NCBI RefSeq assembly: GCF_001953865.1
Contig: NZ_MQUQ01000026.1
Span: 1-64,000 of the forward strand
Length of the DNA stretch: 64,000 nucleotides
Direction: 5' to 3'
Source of the DNA: Amycolatopsis coloradensis
Lineage (GTDB): Bacteria; Actinomycetota; Actinomycetes; Mycobacteriales; Pseudonocardiaceae
Under the pieces are notes generated by a model that saw only the letters and a list, made by a program, of their open reading frames with translations, was not told the DNA's origin and ran no database searches. The position numbers and the translations under genes are program-made. Positions within the stretch are counted from its first letter, which is position 1. Each line of letters begins with the position of its first letter. This document shows positions 16,101 to 23,213 of the stretch, in pieces.

Positions 16101-18044
16101 ACGACCAGCGTGTGGTCCTTCGACAAGGCGGAACGGCCGAGCGCGTTGTCGACCGCGGATCACACGGTCGAGTACGCCTATGACGCCGAGGGCCGCCCGA
16201 TCGACCGGCGCGTCGACCGAGGTGCGCTGCTTCGGCAGCAGTTCGACGCCGACGACCGGATCGTCGGCCAGACCATCACCGACGCGACCGGAACCGTGCT
16301 GCGGCACCGGGAGTTCGCCCGGTCCGCCGACGGTGAGCTGACCGCGATCCGGGACGCGGCCGGGGGCGAGTCGTTCGGACGCGACGCGGCCGGACGGATC
16401 ACCACCCACCTCGTCGACGGTGTACGTGAGGACATCGCCTACGACAGGGCGGGCAAGGTCGTGAACTGGGCCACCACGAACACCGTGTACCCCGAAACCG
16501 GGCCGCGCGTGTACGAGCGCAACACGGTCACCAGCGCGGGAGCCGTCCGCTACGAGCACGACGCGAGCGGCCGGCGTACCGCCCGGCACGAAGGCGACCG
16601 GAGCTGGCGCTACGACTGGGACGCGCGCAACCGGCTGACCGGTCTCACCACGCCGGACGGCCGCCGCTGGCGATATCGCTACGATCCACTCGGCAGGCGC
16701 ACGGCGAAGGAACTGCTCGGCCCCGACGGCCGGGTCCTCGAACAAGTGCGCTTCGTCTGGGACGGCAACTCCCTGATCGAGCAGACGCACACCGGCCCGG
16801 CAGGCGTCGTCGTCACCACCTGGGAACGGCGGCCCGACACCGAGGAACCGGTCACCCAGACCGAACACGGCGTCGGACAGCCGCGATTCCGGGCGTTCGT
16901 GACCGACTCCATCGGTACGCCGACCGACCTGCTGGACCCGGCGGGCACCCTGAGCTGGTCCGGCCGCTGGACGCTGTGGGGGAGACCGTTGGGCGTCGCT
17001 CCGGGCACGCCGCTGCGGTTCCCCGGCCAGTACCTGGACACGGAAAGCGGGCTGCACTACAACCTGCACCGCTATTTCGACCCCGCCACCGCGCGCTACC
17101 TCAGTCAGGATCCGCTCGGGCTCCCGGCCGGACCCGATCCAGCCGGTTACCCCCATGATCCGACCGCCGGCTCGGATCCGCTGGGCCTGGTGTGGTGCCC
17201 CAAGAAACGCAAGTTCGTCGACGGCCCGGACACCTCCGGAACCGGGCACAACGCGGGTAACACCGGCGGCAGCTCGAAACGTCCGCGTACCGAGAACGAC
17301 AACGCCAACCGCGGCGGCCGGTCCAAGAACCAGGCGGGCACCACCGAAGAGGTCCGGGCCACCTACGACAAGAACTCCACCCGTGGGAAGGATTTCGTCA
17401 ACACACCGGACACCAAGCAGGTCACCGACGTCGACGCGCTGAACAAGAACGCGGTCATCAGCAACAAGGTGGACAAGAACGGGGACGTCTACGGCGAGAA
17501 CAAGCTGAGCGAAAAGCTGGTGGAGACCCTGGAGAACACTCCGAAGAAGAATCCCAAGCCGGGCGAGAGCCAGTTCCTGAGCGCCGACGAGAAGTGGATC
17601 CGCGGGCACCTCGAGAACGGCGACATGGGCGGGCCGGGCACCGCCGACAACATGATCCCGCTGACCCATACCGCGAACATGAACTACAAGAAACTCGAAT
17701 CGAGCCTGCAAACCTACGTCGATCTGAAGAACACCCTCGCGAACCGGGATGCCTCCGACATCGGCATCGACTTCCGGGTCAAGCCCAGTGACGAAGTGAA
17801 GTTCCCCAAATCGGAGAACGACTTCGAACGCGGCATCCGCGACCACGTCGAAATCAACACCCAGTACACCGGGATCACCCCCGATATCGCGCAGCGGCTG
17901 ATGGGCAGCAAGATGGACGTCCCCTTGCCGGACCTGCCCCCGCTGGGCACCAAGTTCGACACCATCAGCGGCAAGTTCACCAAACCCGACGGCACCGAAT
18001 GGGTCAAGAACCCCAAGGGCCACGACCTCAGTCAGTATCTCTGA
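13179..18044 (+). CDS. RHS-repeat polymorphic toxin with nuclease-like C-terminal domain
   Basis: A 1621-residue secreted toxin. Residues about 20-160 form a WXG100-like helical region with SWTGEAADAYRN, consistent with type VII export. Then come hydrophobic helices (about 180-225), a Gly/Ser/Pro-rich linker (about 255-350) and a DUF6531-type segment (DPIDIATGEVVM). Many YD repeats follow (about 540-1280), then the RHS core end (RFPGQYLDTESGLHYN, YFDPATARYLSQDP). The variable tip starts after SDPLGLVW (about 1335). It carries WIRGHLENGDMGGPG and NMIPLTHTANMNY, resembling DNA/RNA nuclease-type toxins with a His-centred active site. ATG 13179 chosen; GTG 13161 is possible. Confidence 0.93.
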   Translation: MSNPLVAPVKDSTTAVSGVPLLEGALDLKSAIESGDWASVALGAVGTALDALTAVMDPFGAVFAAGVGWLIEHVGPLKEALNALTGNADEIAAQAETWTNVAKEIGDVAVELVDLVQKDLGSWTGEAADAYRNQAKNTSTLIESAQKGTEGAASGVKTAGEVVAAVRTLVRDIIAELIGHLISWALQVVFTLGIGLAWVVPQVVAAVAKTASKIAGLTTKLVKALKGLMPLLKKAGDLFDDAGKALKNLKGGTVKPSGKPKDIKTESPGPKPNPKDDGTSPSGDHTNPSGDHSGPSGDKGNPGGDRGGSGGGDKNGNTSPSGDHVTPSGTKGGPGGGAKGSPPPVRTEPPPKHSAPDELNLCGDPIDIATGEVVMVQDDLSLAGPLPIRIRRTHMSSYREGTGFGRSWSSTTDLRLEFTAEHARFFSDDGTVLTFPLPEPGRPMDSLAGPSRALMVDETGVYRLLTWDSGITLCFAPIAGAPARVLPLTAFELGENGPRIEVDHDVEGSGVRWRHSDGRVLEIDRARGRVRALRMTDPPQGQNVVVMRYGYDDAGNLTEVTNSSGRALRFDYDPEGRLAGWQDRNGIWYRYVYDAAGRCVRTVGDRGFLDCTFDYEPKRTRYTDSLGNVTVFELDTAHHVVRETNPLGATTVFTWDDRDRMRSKTDPLGRTTSFTYNADGEISKVTRPDGSVVLVNRSEDGAVDGVLADEGDHTRYRAYPDGQGPDPRQDPVGVSASINLDTGPDPDDTGSEDHDLFGRPRSVPHGRGRARIGWTVEGLRAWRVGSLSERQSWRYDSEGNEVEHVDPAGRATRREYGPFDMLTAEIDPAGGRTQYTYDTELRPSVVTNPNGLTWTYEYDPAGRLVRQTDFDGRAHTYAYDAAGQLIRSVDPAGRATDYGYDLIGNLVRIRTEDTETTYVYDAVGELVRADDGESIVEFERDGNGRMVRTVTDGQEVLFEYDPAANTISRRTPSGTTSVWSFDKAERPSALSTADHTVEYAYDAEGRPIDRRVDRGALLRQQFDADDRIVGQTITDATGTVLRHREFARSADGELTAIRDAAGGESFGRDAAGRITTHLVDGVREDIAYDRAGKVVNWATTNTVYPETGPRVYERNTVTSAGAVRYEHDASGRRTARHEGDRSWRYDWDARNRLTGLTTPDGRRWRYRYDPLGRRTAKELLGPDGRVLEQVRFVWDGNSLIEQTHTGPAGVVVTTWERRPDTEEPVTQTEHGVGQPRFRAFVTDSIGTPTDLLDPAGTLSWSGRWTLWGRPLGVAPGTPLRFPGQYLDTESGLHYNLHRYFDPATARYLSQDPLGLPAGPDPAGYPHDPTAGSDPLGLVWCPKKRKFVDGPDTSGTGHNAGNTGGSSKRPRTENDNANRGGRSKNQAGTTEEVRATYDKNSTRGKDFVNTPDTKQVTDVDALNKNAVISNKVDKNGDVYGENKLSEKLVETLENTPKKNPKPGESQFLSADEKWIRGHLENGDMGGPGTADNMIPLTHTANMNYKKLESSLQTYVDLKNTLANRDASDIGIDFRVKPSDEVKFPKSENDFERGIRDHVEINTQYTGITPDIAQRLMGSKMDVPLPDLPPLGTKFDTISGKFTKPDGTEWVKNPKGHDLSQYL

Positions 18045-18045
18045 C

Positions 18046-18552
18046 ATGGGAATTCGAAATTATCTGATCGAAGGCGTTTCCGGCACCGGCAAGACGTCGG
18101 TCTGCGACGAGCTGCTGCGGCGCGGCTACCACGCCATTCATGGCGACCGTGTCCTGGCTTACCAGGGCGATCCGGAAACCGGTCGCCCTACGAGTGGTTT
18201 CACCCACGAGAACCACATCTGGCGGGTGGACGAAGTGAGAGCCTCGGCCGCCGCCCAGGATGAAGAGGTGACCTTCTTCTGCGGTGGTTCCAGGAACTTC
18301 GCGCAGTTCATCGACCTCTTTGACGGCGTTTTCGTCCTCCAGGTCGATCTCGACACGCTGCGGCGGCGCCTCGACGCCAGGCCGGAAGACGAGTGGGGCG
18401 GAAGGCCGGAGGAGCGGGAACTCATCGTTCGATTGCATCGAACGCAAGAAGATGTTCCGAAGAATGGGGTCATAATCGACGCGACTGCGCCGATCGAGCG
18501 TGTCGTCGACGAGATCGTCCGTCAGTGCTCGCTTCGTCGGGCGAGGCTCTGA
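18046..18552 (+). CDS. P-loop nucleoside/shikimate-kinase-like ATPase
   Basis: A 168-residue single-domain P-loop protein. Walker A is GVSGTGKTS (residues 10-18). The segment VTFFCGGSRNFAQFIDLFDGVFVLQVD resembles the Walker B and base-recognition strands of adenylate-kinase-like proteins, and DTLRRRLDARP the lid region. It starts one base after the RHS toxin stop, so the two are translationally coupled. That is the position usually held by an immunity gene. As a stand-alone family this protein is common in actinobacteria, so a direct immunity role is uncertain. Its 3' end overlaps the convergent MBL gene by 31 nt. Confidence 0.85.
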   Translation: MGIRNYLIEGVSGTGKTSVCDELLRRGYHAIHGDRVLAYQGDPETGRPTSGFTHENHIWRVDEVRASAAAQDEEVTFFCGGSRNFAQFIDLFDGVFVLQVDLDTLRRRLDARPEDEWGGRPEERELIVRLHRTQEDVPKNGVIIDATAPIERVVDEIVRQCSLRRARL

Positions 18553-19343
18553 GCCTGCCCTTCGTGAATGTCGTTCACCCACTCCCAGCCGGGCTTCGCC
18601 GCCGGTCCGATGCGTGGGTCGTCGGGTGTTCGGCCGTCACGCAAGGCGTGGACATACGCGCGATCCTGTTCGATCCGAGCGCGTAGTTGCCCGGCTCCGC
18701 CGACGGATCCGTGGCCGGGGATGACGACATCGACGTCGTCCGCCACGGCCTCGAGCAGCCGCAGTCCGGCGAGGTACTCCTCGATCGGGTCATTGGTGTC
18801 GTTGAAGTTGTCGAGCATCGGGATGAAGACATCGGACAGCATGTCGCCCGCGACGAGAACTCCGCGTTCCTCGATCACCAGTGCCGCATGGCCAGGCGCA
18901 TGGGCTGGATGCTCGATGATCCGGACTTCAGGGCCATCCCAGGGGATCCGCGCGGATTCGGCGGGCAGAGCGGTGATGACGCCGAAGAGATCCAAGGACA
19001 TGTCGTCGGCGATTTCCGGCGGCAGCCCCTCGGTGACGCGGGCTTCCCAGTCCGCGTTCGACAGCAGATCACGCATGAAGGCGGCACAGCGGGCCGTACC
19101 GTAGCGGGGCACTTCGCCGAGTTCGGCGTGCCAGAGCACGTGATCCCAATCAGGATGCGTCGAGAAGCCCACCACGACGGCCTGGCCCGACTCGCGAAGG
19201 TCGTTCGCGAGGCAGGCCATCTCGGAGTCCTGTATCCCGGCGTCGACGAGCAACACGCCGTCCCGGCCCTGCACGACAACCGTGTTGTTCCGGAGCAACT
19301 CACTCTGGTGGACCAGCACACCTTCCGCGACCTGTCTCAACAC
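18522..19343 (-). CDS. MBL-fold metallo-hydrolase
   Basis: A 273-residue metallo-beta-lactamase-fold hydrolase. Metal ligands appear in STHPDWDHVLWH, in the later HAPGHAALVI, in VLVAGDMLSD, and in VVIPGHGS. The start is GTG 19343, with ggaagggg five bases upstream. Longer readings to 19445 lack a ribosome site. No signal peptide. It stands alone, convergent with the kinase gene and sharing 31 nt with it. The substrate cannot be told; the family includes lactonases, glyoxalase II-like and other hydrolases. Confidence 0.88.
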   Translation of the reverse strand: MLRQVAEGVLVHQSELLRNNTVVVQGRDGVLLVDAGIQDSEMACLANDLRESGQAVVVGFSTHPDWDHVLWHAELGEVPRYGTARCAAFMRDLLSNADWEARVTEGLPPEIADDMSLDLFGVITALPAESARIPWDGPEVRIIEHPAHAPGHAALVIEERGVLVAGDMLSDVFIPMLDNFNDTNDPIEEYLAGLRLLEAVADDVDVVIPGHGSVGGAGQLRARIEQDRAYVHALRDGRTPDDPRIGPAAKPGWEWVNDIHEGQAQSLARRSEH

Positions 19344-19534
19344 GGTGACCCCTTCCGCTGTGCAACCGCTCGCCGGGACGGTAGTACCGAGTGGTGGCAG
19401 ATTGCAAGCACTTTGGCCGAAGCCGGAAATTACCTTCGCGTACACACCCCGGCTGGCGCGACGTCACCGATGATCACCTCAGACATCCTACCTTTGCCCT
19501 GTTGGTATCGATGTAGCTGAAATGTGGGTGTCTG

Positions 19535-20548
19535 ATGGATCGCAGGTCGTTCATGCTGGCCACGGGTGGTGCGGTGGCCGCGACCACCGCACTCGGCGTC
19601 CCGGCGGAGGCCACTCCCGGCCGGGACCCGTTCGGCCTGGCCGTCCGGTTCAACATCATCAGCGACATCCAGGGCGACCTGGCCGATTTCGGCAAGGCCC
19701 TGGACGACATCAACGTCACCAACCCGCGTAGCGCCGGGCTTGGCGTGGCGGGGGACATCACCCCGCGTGGCTACGACTTCGAATACGCCCAGGTGCGGTC
19801 GACGCTGGACAAGCACCCGCACCCGAGGAAAGTCGCCTGGGCCATCGGCAACCACGAGTTCTATGTGCCGAAGTGGCGGGACCCGGACACGCTCGCCCAG
19901 GAGACCTGGCCCAACGGCACCACCGAGGAATCGCTGTTCCGGAGCTTCTACAAGTTCGCCAGGCGCAACACGGTCTACTCGGAGACCTCGTTCGACGGGG
20001 TGCCGGTGCTGTGCCTTGGCACCGAGCGCTACGCCAAGTACCACGACCCCAAACTGTGGGACGAGGTGTGGATCAGCGACCGGCAGTTCACTTGGCTGGA
20101 ACAGCGGCTGGCGTACTGGGACCGGTGGCGCAAGCCGGTGATGGTGCTGACCCATCACCCGCTGCCGAACACCGTGTCCGGCACCCGCAACAAGCTGTAC
20201 CTCAACGACTACCTCCAGGCCGACAGGCTGCTCTCGGTGCTCGGCAAGTACCGGGACGTGTTCCTGTTCTCCGGGCACACCCACTGGGACCTCACCCTGT
20301 CGGACTGGGTGACCCGCCGGGTCGTTCCGGGCAGCGGCAACCTCGAAGGCTTCACCGTGGTCAACACCGGCGCCGTGCAGACCGGCTGGGTGGACGACGG
20401 CAAGGGCGGCGAGGTGTCCCTTGGTGGCAGCTTCAACCAGGGCCTCCAGGTCGAGGTGTCCCACCGCGCCGTGGTGATCAAAGCCCGCGACTTCACCACC
20501 GGCACCTGGCTCAAGCAGATCACGGTGCCGCTGCGAGACAGCCTCTGA
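19535..20548 (+). CDS. Tat-exported metallophosphoesterase
   Basis: A 337-residue calcineurin-like phosphoesterase. It begins with a Tat-type signal, MDRRSFMLATGGAVAATTA, cleaved near PAEA. Metal-binding motifs in order are IISDIQGD, VAGDIT, GNHEFY, LTHHPL, and SGHTHWD. It therefore acts outside the membrane on a phosphate mono- or diester, possibly teichoic-acid-like or nucleotide substrates. It has no operon partner; two stem-loops follow. The family and the export route are clear, the substrate is not. Confidence 0.92.
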   Translation: MDRRSFMLATGGAVAATTALGVPAEATPGRDPFGLAVRFNIISDIQGDLADFGKALDDINVTNPRSAGLGVAGDITPRGYDFEYAQVRSTLDKHPHPRKVAWAIGNHEFYVPKWRDPDTLAQETWPNGTTEESLFRSFYKFARRNTVYSETSFDGVPVLCLGTERYAKYHDPKLWDEVWISDRQFTWLEQRLAYWDRWRKPVMVLTHHPLPNTVSGTRNKLYLNDYLQADRLLSVLGKYRDVFLFSGHTHWDLTLSDWVTRRVVPGSGNLEGFTVVNTGAVQTGWVDDGKGGEVSLGGSFNQGLQVEVSHRAVVIKARDFTTGTWLKQITVPLRDSL

Positions 20549-20560
20549 TCATTGCGGTGA

Positions 20561-20593
20561 CGGCTGTCTCGCTTCCTCTCGACGAGACAGCCG
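20561..20593. terminator. Terminator hairpin after the metallophosphoesterase gene
   Basis: Perfect 11-bp arms cggctgtctcg and cgagacagccg with an 11-nt loop, 12 nt after the stop codon. Confidence 0.65.
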
Positions 20594-20666
20594 GTTCCTG
20601 GCGAGCTGGAGATATCGCCATTCACGGTCGATACCGGCGAAATCCTGGCGTGTGCTTATTGAGGGG

Positions 20667-20705
20667 GTGGGGAAGTAGGGATGTCAAGTGTCCCTACTTC
20701 CCCAC
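20667..20705. terminator. Second stem-loop, 15-bp arms
   Basis: Perfect arms gtggggaagtaggga (20667-20681) and tccctacttccccac (20691-20705) with a 9-nt loop, about 120 nt after the metallophosphoesterase stop. It may be a back-up terminator or a dispersed repeat element. Confidence 0.55.
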
Positions 20706-20791
20706 AGTGAGGGACGCTGGCGTCGCGCCCGAACGCGACACCTTTGCCTTCCCGCTCAATAGTGTCGGTGGTCTGGGCTGGCGTCGGCCGC

Positions 20792-21388
20792 ATGGATCTG
20801 CACAGTGCCTTGGCGTCTGACCTGCGGCATTACCTCCAACGATCTCGGGAGCGTGTTCTCGGTTCTCTGGACAGGTTGACCGAGTACGACCTCCGCCGGC
20901 CGATGACGCCCACAGGCACCAATCTGCTCGGGCTGGTCAAGCACCTCGCCGGTATCGAGTTCGGCTATCTGGGAGACTGCGTCGCCCGGCCCTCGGCTGT
21001 GCGGTTGCCGTGGGTCGAGGACGGGTCGATCGAGGACAGTGCTGACATGTGGGCCACGGCTGAACAAACCCGGGACGAGATGATCGAGCTGTATCGAGCC
21101 TCGTGGAAGCACTCCGATCAGTCGATCGATCGGTTGGGGTTGGCTGCCCCGGCGCAGGTCGATTGGTGGCCCGAGGAACGGCGAAACACCACCCTTGGCT
21201 CCTTGCTCATCCGCGTCGTCGCCGAAACCGCGCAGCATGCGGGACATGCCGAAATCCTCCGCGAAATGATCGACGGACGAGCAGGAGCTGACCGCGACGA
21301 TACCGGCGATGCCGCCTGGTGGGATCGTCACATCGAACGAGTCCAGCGGGCCGCGGACAGTCACCGACAGCCTTTTCGAATCGACTAG
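20792..21388 (+). CDS. DinB/DUF664 family protein
   Basis: A 198-residue four-helix DinB-like protein. Metal-binding histidines are expected in LVKHLAGIEFGYL (about residue 53) and ETAQHAGHAEILREM (about 150-163). In this superfamily the three His bind a divalent metal, and many actinobacterial members are mycothiol-dependent S-transferases or isomerases. The ATG at 20792 is chosen because homologous-looking sequence (MDLHSALASDLRHYL) begins there, though the ribosome site is weak. Stand-alone gene; substrate unknown. Confidence 0.87.
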   Translation: MDLHSALASDLRHYLQRSRERVLGSLDRLTEYDLRRPMTPTGTNLLGLVKHLAGIEFGYLGDCVARPSAVRLPWVEDGSIEDSADMWATAEQTRDEMIELYRASWKHSDQSIDRLGLAAPAQVDWWPEERRNTTLGSLLIRVVAETAQHAGHAEILREMIDGRAGADRDDTGDAAWWDRHIERVQRAADSHRQPFRID

Positions 21389-21680
21389 CCGGCAGCGCGG
21401 CGATTCTTCGGATAAGCGAGAAAACGATCATATAAGTACCCATCACCGCTCTTGACCAAGTGAGTGTGACACATTTTCCACTAGCTCCGACGGTCGGTGA
21501 ATGCCGTGGCGGAATGTTCTGCGCAGATTCGTCTCCGTCTGGCTTACTTCTGGCGAATGAGTGGCGTTGACACCGCTTTGTTGCCGGGCTTCATCCTGCT
21601 GGCCGTGTCGTTGCACTACCTCTTTGCGGAAGGGTTGACGCGCGCCCGCAGGGATGCGTGTCGAACGCAGGAGGGGGAGC

Positions 21681-22573
21681 ATGGAGCTGCGTCATTTCCG
21701 GTACTTCGCGGCCGTCGCCGAGCAGGGCGGGTTCACCAAGGCCGCGGCCATGCTGTTCGTGTCACAGCCGACCTTGAGCCAGCAGATCCGCGCGCTGGAA
21801 CGGGAACTCGGCGTGCCCTTGTTCCTGCGTGCCCCGGACGGGGTCCGGCTGACGGCGGCCGGGGAGGTCTTCTACGGGCACGCCGTGGCGGTGCTGCGGA
21901 TGGTGGACGAGGCCGCCCGCGCGACGCGACGTGCCGGGGCTGAGCCGAGTGTGCTGCGGATCGGGTGGAGCCCGCCGATTCCGCGCGCGCTGCACGTGCC
22001 GATCGCGAGCGCGTTCTCGGCGGCCTACCCACACGTGCGGCTGTCGTGGCAGGAGACCAGTCTGCCCGATCCGGAACGACCACTGCTCGATGACGAGGTC
22101 GACGTCGCGTTGCTGCGGTGCCGGTGGACACCGAGCGGGTGCTGTGGGAGCCCATCGTCGAGGAGCCCTGCGGCCTGGCGGTTCCGGCGGGACACCGGTT
22201 GTGGGAACTCGACGCCGTCGACGTCGCCGATGTGCTCGACGAACCGATGCCGAACGTCGGGGACGCGGTGCCCGAGTCGATGAAACGGTGGTGGCTGCTG
22301 CCCGGATCGCGCAACGGCGAGTACCCGGAGGCGGTGGGAGAGCCGGTCGCGACCGTGACGGAGCTGGCACTGTCGGTCGTCCTGAACGGTGTCGTCTGCC
22401 CGGCTCCGTACCTGTATGTCAAGACCGCTGCCGTGCACGGGTTCCGTGCCCTGGAGTTGCGCGATGGCCCGTGCTCGTCCACCGGTATCGCCCGACGGCG
22501 CGACGACCGGCGCGCGCTGCCGCGGCGGTTCTGTGAGCTGGCGGCCCGCGTCGCGGCCGAACTGCCGTTATAG
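21681..22573 (+). pseudogene. LysR family regulator interrupted by a frameshift
   Basis: Reads as a LysR regulator of about 297 residues split over two frames. The first part (21681 to about 22117, gagggggag before the ATG) has the HTH MELRHFRYFAAVAEQGGF, then QPTLSQQIRALERELG. It continues to DEVDVALLR, then runs out of frame to a stop at 22283. The effector domain resumes from 22118 in the frame reading VDTERVLWEPIVEEPCG and ends at 22573. One missing G in ctgcggtgcc would restore it. Both halves keep good codon use, so the lesion is recent or a sequence error. Confidence 0.8.
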
Positions 22574-22676
22574 CCCTGGCCGATCGCCGCATAGGCACCA
22601 CGACTTCGACGGCTGCCGGTATGCGGCCCGATCCTCGGAACGTCAGTAACGACGTCACGACGGGAGTTCACCGACC

Positions 22677-23207
22677 ATGACCGGAATCCGGCACATCGCG
22701 CTGATCGCGGCGATGGTGGCCACGCTCGCCCTGGTCCAGCAGGGGCCCGCGCACGCGGGTACGGAGCTGTCCCAGAGGCTGTGCCAGAACAACCAGATCG
22801 GCACCCTCCGGGACACGAACCTGACCATGATCAACGGTCAGCCGGTGAGCTACGGCTACCGGGACTCGACGATCATCGGCCCCGGCGTCCCGCTCCAAGA
22901 CGGAGATGTCGTGCGGATCCGGGCGGGCGGTTCGATCAAGATCGACTCGTGGCCATGGGGCCCGTCCTACTCGCCGGCGGGCCATCCGACCGAGCGCATG
23001 AGGACGTTCTGGGGCGGGATCTCGGCGCCGTCGTTCGGTCTCTACGGATTCTTCAACTCGACGGGGACCGCGTTCCCGATCGGGGGCGACAGCGGGTGCG
23101 TGATCTACCGCGGGCCGCAGACCTGGCTTTGGCTGCCGCAGAACGACGACAGGACCGTCGACAACAGCGGGCGGTGGGACATCACCGTCCGGATCTGGAC
23201 CTTCTGA
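22677..23207 (+). CDS. Secreted LecA/PA-IL-like beta-sandwich protein
   Basis: A 176-residue exported protein. Signal peptide to about residue 27 (IALIAAMVATLALVQQGPAHA). The mature part has PLQDGDVVRIRAGG, then FNSTGTAFPIGGDSG and LPQNDDRTVDNSGRWDITV. This spacing resembles PA-IL/LecA-type galactose-binding lectins and related beta-sandwich repeats, where the ND...DNSG loop takes part in calcium and sugar binding. That relation is an inference. Six bases separate it from the membrane protein gene downstream, so the pair is probably co-expressed at the cell surface. Confidence 0.78.
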   Translation: MTGIRHIALIAAMVATLALVQQGPAHAGTELSQRLCQNNQIGTLRDTNLTMINGQPVSYGYRDSTIIGPGVPLQDGDVVRIRAGGSIKIDSWPWGPSYSPAGHPTERMRTFWGGISAPSFGLYGFFNSTGTAFPIGGDSGCVIYRGPQTWLWLPQNDDRTVDNSGRWDITVRIWTF

Positions 23208-23213
23208 CACCCC

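Noticed and set aside
14319..18047. 1242-residue minus-strand open frame opposite the RHS gene
   Set aside because: A shadow of GC-rich codons: it runs antisense to a gene with clear RHS/YD repeats, and its translation is low-complexity Arg/Val/Gly with no motif.
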